This document shows, one piece after another, positions 11,481 through 24,400 of a stretch of 64,000 nt of DNA (the first letter of the stretch is position 1; the number at the start of each line of letters is the position of its first letter). The position numbers and the translations under genes are program-made. The stretch lies in NCBI RefSeq assembly GCF_026210795.1, contig NC_089435.1, positions 2,852,001 to 2,916,000 of the forward strand. The letters are read 5' to 3'. Source of the stretch: Rhizophagus irregularis (lineage: Eukaryota; Glomeromycota; Glomeromycetes; Glomerales; Glomeraceae). The notes under the pieces are model-generated. The model did not search any database and had not been told where the DNA came from. It was given only the letters and a program-made list of their open reading frames with translations.

Positions 11481-14039
11481 TTACATATAATTATTTATTG
11501 TTCATAGTAATTATATTTATATGTATAATATATTTTTAACCGAATATATTTTAATCTTTCAAATTATTTAAATTTAGAACCAACGACCATTCTGTTAAGG
11601 ATCAAAGAAAAAAGAAGAAAAGGGAAATAAAATTTACAATGAATATTAACAAAAATGTCAATGTGTGATTTATAGCTTATTCAGTTTTTAATAATACTGA
11701 TTTTTCTTTTTACCGTATAAAATGAACAAATTTTTTAAAATTAGATTATATACTTGCATTATTTTTTACTATAAAGTTTTGCTCAATAAAATTTATATAT
11801 AAATAATAATGTAAAAGAAATGGAATATTTATATCTAATATATATTCGGTTTAATAAATACCTTGTGTATATTTTCTTATTACAAACTTCTATTAAAATA
11901 AACCACTCTTATTTTTTAAACAATTTAACATTTATATTTTGTATTGATAAAATTATTAAATTTTATGTTCTTTTTTATAACATAAATTATAAAACAAATT
12001 AATCTTTAAATAACAAAAAAATTCTAAAGTCAATACTTAAAGAATATTAGACGTTAAAAGTTTTTTTTATAATTTAAAATATTTAATATTTTATTTGATA
12101 TTTATAGAAAATTATTTAATTTGATTTTCCATAAAAATTGAAACCATTTAACATTACCAACATTAATTTGGATTAGTCAGCTTATCTTAATGCCAATCCA
12201 TTTTAAGTTCATTTTAAATAATTTGATATATTATTCAACCAAAATTTCTATATAAGGTTATAATAGAGAAACTTAAAATATCATCATTTTGTACAATTAT
12301 AAATTATACATTTTTCAAACTTGAATTTTATTTTAAAATTCAAATAAACGAGTCCAAATCTTTTTAAAATCAAAAACTTTTAACGTTCAGGCTCTTCCGT
12401 ATGTGCTTAATTAATATAAGTTTCGCAAGCTAATTTTAGACACTGAGTATAAACTAACGCTACTACTATTTTTCCTAGTATCTTAGAATTAAAATCATTA
12501 AATTACCAAAATATTTCTGAAGCTTTGAGAATAAATTCATTCTTAAAATTATTTAATATTAATATATCAGATTTTATATTATTGTTTGATGAAAATAAAT
12601 TATACAATAAATAGTTCCTCACGTGATCTTGAGTTAAAACTGAGTATAACCTGCAATATGGACAAGACAATAATACTCTATAAAATTTTCCGCCATTATA
12701 ATTTCTAAAACCGTTTAGTTAAATTGAAATTTCATTATAAGACTAAATTAAGTTGGTGTATAAATTTTATTGATACGTTTTGGTAATATGGTTATTATTA
12801 AAATTATACATTTATATTTTACTTATGAAAACTGTCATGTAGTAGATAATCCTTTATTTGTCTATGAATTTAGAAAGCTTCTCTGAGATTGGAGAGAACA
12901 TTCCCATTTCCTTTTAGAAATTGTAATAGATGTTGAATCCAGGTACTAGCGAAAGCTATATAATTGGGATCGTGTAGTTAGTTATAGTTCATACGATTTT
13001 ACAATATTGATTTATAAATTAGTCAATAACTAGTAAAATAATGAGATTAATTTACACAAAAAAAATTTCAATATATAATTTTACCAAAAACAATAATCGC
13101 CACTACCACATGAACTTACCCAATGAATTATCTAACATGAACGCGAACGTGGATGCGACGTTGATAATGAAAAAGTGAAAAACTCTAAAAAAATAGATAA
13201 AAATATTTTATTAAAATTTTATTTTTTTTGGAAATAATTTATTTAATGAAATTACACCACTAGATGAACTTACCTTCAAAACAAAATCTCTGGTTCGAAT
13301 TTTATCCCAATTTTCAAAATAAAAAAAAACTGGTTTAATTTAAACAATACAAAGACAAAAATCATTACAATCCATTATTTATCTCTGTCTAAAAACTAAG
13401 TAAAAAACTTTAAAACAAAAAAAAAAGTGGAAGCCGCCATGCAAAGCCACCTTAACCGTATTTCTAATAAAGAAGACGTCCAAATAACCTAAAGATTTAT
13501 ATACCTAAAGAACAAAAAACTTACTTGGCTAAAAAAATGTGAAAGTGAGATTAAAGAAATTGCTAAAGAGAAAAAAAAGATCAGCTAATAATATAGGACC
13601 GGTTATATAGGACCGAACGAGATCTTACTGCGCCACAAAATCCTGTCCTACGAGTCTTGCCGGTCTACCATCTTTAGTTGGGTAACTTTATAATAAGATT
13701 AACATAAAATACAATGTAAAATTAAGGTAATAATCTTCTTACCTGAAGTTCATAGACTTGAGGATCAAGATGAAATGATGTACAATATTGCCCACTATAA
13801 TGAGAAGATAAGTTAGATTTGGAACGTGTTCGTCTTCTTGAAGTTGGTGAGTATCTGCCTGTTCTAACGATGTTTTATAAATAGATATCTTTGTTTGATT
13901 TGGTTATGCCTTTCTTAATCCTAATAATATTTAATATTGTAACTTTTATCGCACATGAATGAATTTATATAACATGAAAACACGTGCTGTAATATGAAAC
14001 TCCCGTGACATGCTGCGCCCGATCTATTCGAAATTTTTT
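11481..14039. other. Intergenic AT-rich DNA
   Basis: Nothing is supported except a small coding-like relic at 13742-13891, listed separately. A GTTCGAA word at about 13290 is not part of a tRNA cloverleaf. Confidence 0.6.
13742..13891 (+). pseudogene. Short coding relic, family unknown
   Basis: Two adjacent segments with good coding character are EVHRLEDQDEMMYNIAHYNE and, one frame over, LDLERVRLLEVGEYLPVLTM, ending in a stop at about 13891. A small indel near 13811 separates them. The composition is clearly unlike the surrounding low-complexity DNA. I do not recognise the family. It is probably the C-terminal end of a decayed gene or transposon protein. Confidence 0.4.
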
Positions 14040-14394
14040 TCAAACCGAAAATTTTTTTAATATTTTTAACTTTAGGTTTTTTTTTAAACCAAAAAACTTC
14101 ATTCTATCACTATTTAGGTTTAGATTGACGCTGCAGGGCCACGGGTAAGCGTTGTTTCTTTATTTTTTTTCCCTTAATTTTTTTTTCGTCCCTTTGTCTC
14201 TCAGGTTTTTGATCAGGAAGGATCATTAATTGAAATTAATATATTTCTTTTGTTTAAATAAATTATAGTTCTTTAATTAGAATAATAATTATAAATACAT
14301 TAATTAAATTAGTATATTATTATTATACAGTAATTATGATAAATTTACGTATTATTTGTAAAAAAATAAATAGTATTAAATTTCGAAAAAATAT

Positions 14395-15540
14395 CGTTGT
14401 GATTAATTATATCTTTAACTAAAGCAAGTTTTCCATTTCTTTTCTTGAAAGTACTTATCTTTAAAAGTTTTTGGAACATTTATCATCTATGTCAGGAATG
14501 TATCCAAATCGGTTATATCTATTTGCTATATAGCATAAATAATAAATAAAAAATTGATGATTTATTCAAATTAATTTCTTTTTTAGTAAAATAAAAATAT
14601 ACCATGCTAATAGAACCATTTACTTCAATTGAAAGTTGAGAATTACGTGCACGTGTAATTATTGAAAGCTGATACTCAATTCAACCTAATTCTTCAAGTT
14701 TTACCACATATTTATATTAGAGTCCTATAATTCAAATCATAAATTACTAATTTAAAAGTACATTTTTATTAGAAAAAAGAATTTTAGCAATTAATATAAA
14801 TTTTAGTGTAACATTTTTTTATATTTATTTTTCAAATAACATAGTCATACTTATATATTATCATTTTGTATGGGAAAGTCTAAATAAAGTTCTTCATTTT
14901 TAGAATATATCATCTTAAGCTTATCATTTAAATTTGCTAAATTTGATATAAAGTAAACTTGTGGTTTTAAAAATAATTCATTATAAATTAATATATATTA
15001 ATTACTATTCACTTTAAGAAATTAATGAATTAAATATTCTCCTACTTTCATACATATGTTTACTAAATCCATAAACAATTCCAAGTCTAAAAAATCACTA
15101 CTATTATTAACATTCAAAAATCCACACATTATTTTAATAAATAAATACATGAGATATATGAAGTAATATAAAACCTATTATGTTATATATGTGTATAACA
15201 AATTAACAATTGCTTTGCTTCATAGTACATTACTAGTAATTCTATATATATTTTACATTTAATTAAATGTAGTAATTTGCTATCTTTAATATTTAATTCT
15301 GTAGAATTATTTTTATTCAGTAAATATTCCAAATTAAATAGTTGAGATTTTATTAATATATCATCAGATAATAATATCTTTTATTGTATAACTGATAACA
15401 TGATAGACACTTGAGATAATGTGCTAAACTATTTAATGGTTCCAATTGTATAACTTTATTAAGATCAAACAAAACATTGTCATATTCTTGAAAAATATAA
15501 TACACAATAGTTCTTTTACTTAAATTATGAATATTCCTCT
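14395..15540 (-). pseudogene. 3' fragment of a RING-TPR gene (third paralog)
   Basis: The minus strand repeats, in decayed form, the last third of the gene at 16255-20288. The match runs from the TPR segment equivalent to about 17705, through the small C-terminal exons, to the stop region near 14395. The first roughly 800 codons, including the RING-like domain, are absent, and indels break the frames. It lies in the same orientation just downstream of the complete gene, so an older tandem duplication preceded the larger block duplication. Confidence 0.8.
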
Positions 15541-15835
15541 TTTATTAGTTTGTCTTTCTGAATTTTTTTTTCGAATTCATTTTTTCAATTTGTTTTTTAA
15601 AACTGACAATTTTTATTTCAGTTTTTTTTTTTAAACTGATTTTTTTTAATTTATTTTTCAGTTTTGTTTTACAAAACTGAATTTTTCTTTAAATTTGGTT
15701 TTTTTAAACCAAATTTTTTTAATTTTTTTTCTTCCTTTATAATCTATACTATTTTTTTGTATAATTTTTTTCATTTAATTTTATATACTGTATTTTTCTG
15801 TTATTGTTATATGAGTACATTCTTTTTTTTTTTAG

Positions 15836-16093
15836 ACTTGAATCTAAATCAGTAATCAGATTGATATTGCGGTGTTATGGTAAGCCTTTTTTTTCAATCC
15901 TCATTTTCAATAATAATTTTTTTTTGCTAATATTTTTTCATTCTTTCACCTTCTAGATTTAGATCAGTGAATGGTTAGATGCTGTGGTACTATTGTAAGT
16001 ATCTCCGATTTTTATTTTAATAATATTTTTTTCCTAATTATTTATTTACTATTTTTTTTCTTTCTATTTTTTTTCGATCTTTCACTTTTTAAG
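15836..16093 (+). ncRNA. Candidate spliced plus-strand RNA, exon-like units in T-rich spacer
   Basis: Two successive units look like exon and intron on the plus strand. Unit one is 15836-15879, followed by GTAAGC...TTCTAG (77 bases, 15880-15956). Unit two is 15957-15994, followed by GTAAGT...TTTAAG (99 bases). The exon-like parts share the words ATCAGT and GATGCTG and have no long reading frame. Similar pieces occur near 14110-14230, and the array is repeated at about 31010-31250 in the second block, although the first donor there is mutated. A transcript would run towards the 3' end of the RING-TPR gene in antisense. Only splice-like signals support this; the T-rich background makes chance acceptors common. 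Confidence 0.25.
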
Positions 16094-16254
16094 TTTGAGT
16101 CAAGATCAGTGCTGTCTAAAGTTTTAAAATATCAGTTTAAATTGAAATTTATTTATAATAAATAAAATGAATTTACAAATTTTAAAATATTACAAATGAA
16201 AGCAAATGAAAAAAATAAAACAGTATTAATTTAAAAAAATTAAAAAAAAAACAG

Positions 16255-19200
16255 TCATAGGTGGTTAATTATATCTTTCAGCTCAAGCAAATTTTCCATT
16301 TCTTTTCTTGAAAAATATTTATCTTTAAAAGTTTCTGGAACATGTGGACAAAATTTATGAAAATCTGGTAATAAATCACCCATGTTAGGAATATAAGTTA
16401 TCTCTTCTTTATTATACCCATTTCGAACATAATCTATTTGCTATAAATAAATAAATAATGATGAGTTACTAAAATCAATTTTCTTTTAAATAGAAAGTTA
16501 CAAGTAAAATAGAAATATACCATATTAATAGATCCATTTATTTCAATTGAAGGTTGCATATAATATTCACCTACATTTATTGAAAGCTGATATTCAATCC
16601 AACCTAATCCCTCAAGTTTTAACACATCTTCATATTTTAACACATGTTCATAATGTTTTAGTTCAGAATCCTTATACTGTTTAGAATCCTATAATAAATC
16701 CATATATTAATTAAAAATAACATTTTTAATAGTGAAAAAAGAGATTTTAGCAATCAATAAAACTTACAGTGCTTTTAATTATAAATTTTATAAAGCAATT
16801 TTTATTTAATATTTCTTTAACATTTATTTTCCAAATAATACAATCAGTCCAACCAAAATCTAGCATGGGCAAATTCAAATAAAGCTCTTCATTTTTTGAA
16901 CTTATTATCTTTTCTGATAAACTAAGAAATTCAAAGTTAAAACATTTACCACAATTTTTGAAAATTTTAAAATATATAATAAATACATCCACTTACCTAT
17001 TTATATCATTTTCTTGAAGTTGATGAAGTTTGCTATTTAAATTTACCAGATTTGATATAAAATAAACTCGTATTGCTAAAATAATTTATTATAAATAATC
17101 AATAAGATTAATTATTAAATATTATAAGAAGTTAACAAATTAAACATTCTCTTACTTTCATATATGTATTTACTAAATTCATCAACAATTCCAAGTTCGG
17201 AAAGATCATTATTGTTATCATTTAAATATAACCAAAAATCTGTATATTCTCGTAATAAATAAATATAGGAGATGCATTCAAAATTATAACTTCTATCATA
17301 TAACAAGTTCAAGTCTAACATTGCTTCATGATACATTTTTAATTCTACATATACTTTGCATCTAACTAAAATTAGTGATTCATTATCTTCAATATTAGAA
17401 ATTTGATTAATTTTTGTTAATATATTATTTAATTCTGTAGAATTATTTTTATTCAGTAAATATTCCAGATGAAATAGTTGAGTTTTTGCTAATGTATCAT
17501 TAAAATCTAATAATTCTTTACACTTTTTAAATACCATTATAGCATTATCAATATCTTTTTTTGTATAATAAATTAGACACTTGAGATAATATGCTAAACT
17601 ATTTAATGGATCTAATTGTATAACTTTATCAAGATCTAATAAAACTTTATTATAATCTTGAAGAGTATAATATGCAATAGCTCTCTTATTTAAATTATGA
17701 GTATTTTCTGGATCAATAATATTTGCTTTTGTAAAATATGATATAGCTTTACTATATTGTCTCATATTACATAAAATTTCTCCATAATAACATAAAATTA
17801 AAGAATCATCCTTGTTGGTATTCAGCAGTTTATCTAACTTTTCTAAAGCACTAGTATATAAATCATTCTTTGCATAGCTACATGCATTATTCTTAAGACA
17901 TAAATAATTATCCGGACTATTTTCTAATGCAAGATTATAAAAATTACTTGCATAAGAATAAACTTTAAGAAATAAGTAACTATTTCCAAGTATTATATAT
18001 AAGTTATTTATTTTAGCTTTATAATTATTTGGTCTTTCTAAATTATTTATTGCTTCTCTATAGTTACTTTGCCAAAAAAATATTTCTCCACAAATTAAAT
18101 AAGCAATTGGTTCTTTTGGTTTTAAACTAATGGCTTCTTTTAAATAGACGTGTGCTTGTTTATAATTTTTAAGACATCTATAAATATAACCTAAAATGCA
18201 TCTTAAAGAATAACTTTTAGGAAAAAAATTTAAAAATTCTTTACATAATGATTCAGCTTTTTCATAATGTTTTTCATTTATTTCTTTTATAACATTTTGA
18301 TATGTTGGATGTTGTTTTTTTGAAAATTTTGGAAGTATTGATGATAATGATATATTTGAATTTAATTTAATAATTGAATTTATAGATTTTTTCTTTTTAG
18401 TTAATATAAGATCAGCTTCTGAATTATCTGAATCATCACTATCATATATTTGATCTGAATTTTCTGATTTAATTGGAGGTATAATATGTCCAGATTCTGA
18501 AAATTTAGTATATAAATTTTTATAAATAGAATTTTGTGGTAAATATCTGATATCATTTTCTTTAATTTTTTCTCGACATTTAGGACAAATTTTTTGTTTT
18601 AATAATTTTAAATTATTTAATGATAATATATGTTGACATTTTAAAATACATAATTGATCCTCTGGTTCACTACTAATTGGACATGTCATTTCATCTGCTA
18701 TAATATCTATAAATTTAGAGTTTGATGCCTGTTCTCTCTTTAAATATGAATTATTATTTAAACTTTTTCCTTTTCCTTTTCCTTTCTTTTCTTTTCCAAT
18801 ATTTTCACTTGAAAATTTTAAATCTTCAAGATATTTTTCTTTAATAAATAATAATAAATTTTGAAATTTTTCTGAAAAATCTGATGATTTATTTTCATTT
18901 AATTCTTTTATATATTGATCAAAATCATCCTCAATCATTGAAAACATTTTACTATCAATATTATGTAAATGTAATAAAATTTCAACTGCTTTAAATTGAA
19001 TGAAACTACTTGGAGCTTTATTAAGTGATTCAATTGCTAAATAATAACAAAGACCATATGTAGAAGTTTGAGTAGATTTTTGAATAAGGTTTTGTGCAAG
19101 ATCCAATATTCCAAACCATAAGGTATGTGGTAATGCAATAGGTTCATTTCCAGCGAGATCATTTAAGAAACTTCCAGTGCTTTTTAAAGCTTTAGTAACT

Positions 19201-20288
19201 TTATTTGATACTTCATCAAATTTTGTTTGAGAATCTAAAATAGATTTATTTGTTACATCAATCCATTCTCTTTCCAAAAAGCTCCAAAGATGTTCCATTA
19301 ATACCAATTCACAGAATTTTTTACTAATTATCATTTCAGTACCTTCAGACCAAGTAAAAAGGTTATGTTGAATAATCAACATAATTCTCCAATCTACATA
19401 ATAATTTGCTACAGGATATTTAAAACTTAAGCATTTACGTATTTGAGTAAGCATTGACAAGATTGAACAATTATCATTTGGAAGATCGACTCCTGTTGCT
19501 GATAAAACTCCTGGGGTAATATTCAATGCAGCTTTAAGTAATTCTTTAGTTCTTCGTATAATTTCTTGAAACCAAGTTTCATCATCACGCAAACTATGTA
19601 ATGTGTCTCGTAAGTGGATTAATAAGAAGTCAATGTTATAATTACGCTTTTTGGTGATAATTTGATCATCTTGATTATTGCTTTGTTGATTTAATTGGTT
19701 AAAATTTGATCTAAAATTATTATCAAGTCCTATTTCAATAACTTGTGTTGTTTTACGATGAATTTCTGCAAATTTTGATAAAGAATTATAAACTTTATCT
19801 CGAAGTTCTTTACTAAGTACCATTGGCGAAAAGCATATCCTTTCTAAGACTGTTACCCAAGTTCTTAAATGTAACTCCAATCTAGTCATACTTTGTTTTG
19901 CATAAAAATCGAATGGGGTCGGATCCGCCAAGGCAAATAAAGTGTCTCGAAGAATTTGAGGTGAAAATTCATTTTGTAAATTTTCAAAAAGTAATTTTAA
20001 TGCATATAAATATTTTATGTCGGTCAATTCTTTAATAAGTTCTTTTGCCTTTTCATCGGGAGTTGTAAATCCATCCTCTTCTAATTTTAAAAGAATACTA
20101 TTGTTGAAGAAGTTTTCACGCGAAGCCGTTTTATATGAAAAAACAGAGTCGTGAATTTCTGGAATAGTATTACTAGAAAAACTTCCGCTCTACATATTTA
20201 TAAAATTATTATAAACCCAATTTTTAATTAATTAAAATATTTAATATTACTTAAAATTATAATTCACCTGACTTGAACTTCCTTCCAT
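16255..20288 (-). CDS. RING-like/TPR protein, six exons, 1213 aa (copy 1)
   Basis: The gene is built from exons 20268-20288, 17156-20189, 16997-17075, 16768-16921, 16521-16688 and 16255-16440, all with GT-AG junctions and matching phase; introns are 75-100 bases. The large exon looks as if it ends at 17115, but that stop lies inside intron 2, because GAAA|GTAAGAG at 17156 is a donor. The start is the ATG at 20288 (MEGSSSQ), not the in-frame TTG at 20027. Residues 1-500 are helical and unrecognised. A Lys/Gly-rich stretch (GKEKKGKGKGK) precedes a variant RING or U-box at about 505-565 (C-P-I, C-x3-C-x-H, C-P-K-C). An acidic linker and about nine TPR units follow (640-1000). The last 190 residues are an unknown domain. 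The likely role is a ubiquitin-ligase or scaffold, by inference. It is the partner of the gene at 31407-35467. Confidence 0.85.
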
Positions 20289-20543
20289 ATTTTTTTTTTT
20301 GTTTGCAAAAAAATTAAACCTCTAATGGCGTAAGATTTTTGGAATGATATTTTCGTTTAAATATAAGTTTGTACAACTGCAAGTTGGCGTAGATTTACAT
20401 TGTAGCAAGCGTCCATTCAAAATGAACTTATCTAGTATGATTTGTGCAACCAAACAGTTGCACATCATTATTCAATGATATCATTACTAATATTGTGGCG
20501 TAGTATCAAAGCGTGATGGAATAAAATTTTGTAAGTCCAATAT
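20289..20543 (-). promoter_or_regulatory. Duplicated upstream region of the RING-TPR gene
   Basis: About 255 bases upstream of the start are conserved in the second copy (35468-35698), which lacks about 23 bases near 20403. No TATA box stands out. A direct role as promoter is inferred from position and conservation only. Confidence 0.35.
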
Positions 20544-22200
20544 ACGTTTCATTTATTTTATTTAAAATTTCATTAAAAAATTATTTCTTCTAATCTTTGG
20601 TATAGAATAAATTGTGTACTATTTTTTTAAATTAATGTAATTAATGTGAAACATTATTAATAAAACCTCGCCGATCTACAGGATCGGCCTAAAATTTAAC
20701 AAATAAAACGTGACAACCCTGTATTGCGTGATCATCTGGTTAAGGTATCTCAAAAAATTGGTTAACAAGTTAAAATTATTTGACCATAATTCTGGTCAGA
20801 GTTATATAATATTATATAATGCAGCCATAGTAAGTATGCAACTGCAGTCATGTGTTCTCGAAGGTTGAATGATTTTTTATTTTTGATTAACGAAATTAAT
20901 AGGATCATCCTATAACTAAATATGAGAGTAGAGTCATCAAATAGATACAATTTATAGCCAAAAAAAAATCAAATTATTTAACCAGTAATTAAGCCTCTTG
21001 TTATTAGCCGATTAAGGTTTTTTTGAATGATTCCAGCTCCTAACAAAAGACTATGATTCAAGGATCGTAAACTGCGGGATTTTTACAAGAACAAGTATGG
21101 TTACAATCATGATATTGAACAGAATTAGAATTGAATTCATATGAATTGCAATAGATGAAGAAAGAACAAACTATATTTACTAAAAGATGTTGTAATAAAA
21201 TTTGTACTACTGTATGACATAAATTTTTCACGTTTTCGCGCCAGAAAAGTAAATGTTGATCGTATAAAAAATTAATTCATTAATAAGTTTTTTTGTTTTC
21301 TTTAGCTAATTTATACACTTGTACTATGAAAGAATTCATGTACTGTACTATTGATTATTTAATTGTCTAAAGATTTAAAATATTGGTATAATTATCTTAA
21401 AATTGAAATTTTTTTGTAATAAGTAAAATGGATTTATTAATTTTCAAATATTACGAATGTAAACAAATGAAAAAAAAAATGAAAAAGTATTGATTTTTTG
21501 TGAGTGAATATATAAATGAATATTTATTATTTTTTTAAAAGAAATTCTTTCTTATATAGTATTCATATACATATATTAAATGTTCTTATATACTGTATAC
21601 TATATAATAAAAGTTTGTATGACTAGTATATTTTCATGTAAGTTTATTAATGAGTTAACCGGCGTTTTCTGGCGTTTTTATAAAAGTTTAAAAATAATAA
21701 TTCGAATTCTTTAAAAATTTTAGATAATTTTAGTAGGATTAATATCTACAGCTGTTAAGAGTCTACTATGATGTAACATGGATTAATGAGTCATATAAAA
21801 GAACAACTACGGTAAAAAAAATTATTATTATTTTAACCTTTTTATATCAACGGATTTTTTCCTTATAAAATTATTTTGATTTTTTTAAGTTGTTTACCTT
21901 TCTCAATCCAGTCTAATAGATAACTTTTATCGTTTCAGGTGACCATATAACATGAAACATGTGCTGCATGCTGCGCCTGATCTATTCTGTGTTATAGTCA
22001 TGTGTATGACCCGATGGCTAGGCTAATCCAATTCCGGTTAATGAAATTTTTTTTCAGTAAACGCTAAATATTCATTACGCCATTTCAGCACAAGATACAA
22101 AGTTAATCAACGACCAGATACCTTTGTCGGAAGAACTCCTTCAGGTTTCTCTGTTCGTGCGCATATTGTGTTGTGGCCGGTTACGCCTAATGATCCCTAG
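20544..22200. other. Intergenic with fragments of duplicated flanks
   Basis: At 21365-21490 there is a decayed copy of the 3' flank of the RING-TPR genes (compare 16110-16235). At about 21890-22000 a stretch resembles 13890-14030 (shared CATGCTGCGCC.GATCTATTC core). A short coding-like segment at about 22100-22200 includes PDTFVGRTPSGFSVRAHIVL, not recognised. No intact gene. Confidence 0.5.
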
Positions 22201-23659
22201 CCCTATAAAAAAATTGGATACGTTTTTTATAAAGTTTTTATACGATTTTTTTCCTTAGAAATAACGTTTCATAATAGGATACGGAAAAATGCACAATTCC
22301 GTATCACTAAAATATGGTTTGGATACGGAATTTGCACGGAATGCATATGGAATTTACATGATTTTATCACGAAATTTATACGATTTTGTCACTGAATTTA
22401 CTATTTGTATTACAGTTTACTATAATTATATTTACATAAATCTAATTTTACTTTATTAAATTAAATAAAAAATAAAAAATAAACAAAATACAAATACATT
22501 ATGAAAATTCCCTCCTTATTAAAACCACCTATTGCAACCAAAATTATCTATAAGTTCAGGTTCATTTGGAGTCAAACAACCTAAAAAAAACAAAAAAAAA
22601 AGAAACATAAGAACGTCTAACTTAATTGGAAACAAAACCCCCCTTCATATAGTATCTGCAATCGTCCAAGTCACCAAAGGTCAGCATTCCTACAAAAAAA
22701 GAAAGAGAACTCCAGAATGTCTGACCTACTACATAAATGAAAAGAATTATGAAGCATTTGATGAAAAAGAAACCAAAACAACAAAATAAATCCAAAACTG
22801 ACCTACAAAAAAAGAAGACTCTGAAGCAACAAAACTGAAACAACCTACAAAAAGAAAAGAATCTGAACCCAACTTACAAAAAAATAAAAAGAAAATTTGA
22901 ACTGACCTAAAAAAAGAAAAAAATCCTGAACAATCCTACAAAAAGGAAAGGACTCCCAAACTGATCTACAAAAAAGAAAAAAGAAACTGAATCTTCTCAC
23001 AAAAAAAAATCTGCTGGCCAGTCTGGCCTATGAAATAAAAAAAGGGATAAATATAAATAAAAAAGAAAGGGGAATAAAGAATAAATCAAAAATAATATTT
23101 TTTTAAAAAGAGAGTAACGAAGTTAGGAAAGTTAAAAAAAATTTTTTTTTTAAAGGGAAGACGTTAAAGTTAGAAAAATAAAAAATTTTTTATAAAGAGG
23201 AAATAGAAATAGAAAGAAGAAAATTTTCTTTAAAGAAAAGAAGAGTGGAAATAAAAGAATAAAATCAAAAAAAAATTTTTTTTTAAGGGAGTGACAAAAA
23301 AAAAATTTTTTTTTTAAGGAAGTGACAAAAAAAAAATTTTTTTTTTAAAGGAGAGTGATGAAAAAAAAAATTTTTAAAGTGAGGTACGAAAAAAAAAAAT
23401 TTTTTTTTAAAAGGAGGATGACGAAAAAAGAAGAAAAATTTAGAAAAAATAACAAAAATAAGACAAAAGAAAAGAGAAGGAAGGGAAAGACAGAAAGGAA
23501 GATCGGAAGATCAAACTCATCAAAGTAAGGGTTTATATAAAAACAAAAAACGTATCATAACAAAACAATAAACAATCACATGATCTCGTCTTATGATACG
23601 AGATTTTTGTAAAATTATTTTCTAAAAATATTAAGTTTAAAAATTCCGTATACATTCCG

Positions 23660-23761
23660 ATAATCATGTATTTTTCAGAAAGATTTTCCGAATTTTTCGG
23701 AAAACTACACGATTTTTTGTTGGTTGATTTTCCCAGTGAGAATAGTGGCTTGAAGGTGGCT
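23660..23761. repeat. Left 102-bp terminal inverted repeat
   Basis: Inverse of 28210-28311 with one mismatch (C/T near position 50 of the repeat). It contains an internal near-palindrome, TTTTCCGAATTTTTCGGAAA, which may be the transposase-binding core. Confidence 0.95.
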
Positions 23762-24400
23762 ACTAGTTTATGTAAAATACCACCGTACCGCGTCAATAAT
23801 AACACTAACAACTTCGCAGTTCTATTGTAGATTTTGAAAGGATTTCTTACTTTTCTTAGGTAGATTCATAATGGTACTCTTTTCTTTAACGAAAATTAAT
23901 ATATTTTATTTTACTATTTTTTTTTTAGAAAAAGGTTTATTGTGAATGTCTGAGGTTTTCCTTTAGTTTCTTCCGTTAAAATTGACAATTTTTTTTCTTT
24001 ATTCTTTAGAAATATTGGCTGTCTATTTCTTCCTTAAACACAGATTTTAGATTTTGTATTTTTAGTAATATAGTAAATATTTTTTGTTAAAGAAACATAT
24101 TGGTGGCATGTTTGGGAAATTACCGTTATTTTCATATACAATATTTCATACAATAAATTTATATTTATCTGGGGTATCTGGGGTCTTAACGTGGATTCTT
24201 CTAATAGCTAGTAATATTAGTTGTTTTAGCGGCTGTTGTATTTAATGCATGTACCTTCCATTATTTAGTACGTTGTTAAATTTAATAAAACACAGCCAAC
24301 CCGAACATCCTCGGGTGATCAAAAAATTTTATTTATCAAAACTTTTATATTTGTTCTTGCCTTTATATTCTTATTACCTTCATTGACAAGCCCTTTGTCT

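Larger units (their letters stand above)
14040..20543. repeat. Segmental duplication, copy 1 (partner 28635-35698)
   Basis: The whole block, from the T-rich region at about 14040 to the upstream flank of the RING-TPR gene at about 20543, aligns colinearly with 28635-35698. Subtracting the 507-bp MITE and its TA from copy 2 makes the lengths nearly equal (about 6.50 and 6.55 kb). Each copy contains a 3' pseudogene fragment, a T-rich spacer with exon-like units and a complete gene. The two copies are direct repeats separated by about 8 kb. Confidence 0.92.

Noticed and set aside
13280-13310. GTTCGAA motif suggesting a tRNA T-arm
   Set aside because: No acceptor, D or anticodon stems can be paired around it.
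14216-14228. GGAAGGATCATTA, identical to the 3' end of 18S rRNA
   Set aside because: Only 13 bases match, neighbouring rRNA sequence is absent, and the sister block has a changed version; coincidence.
20025-20027. TTG as start of the RING-TPR protein
   Set aside because: The frame continues upstream to an acceptor at 20189 and an ATG exon at 20268-20288, identical in the sister gene.
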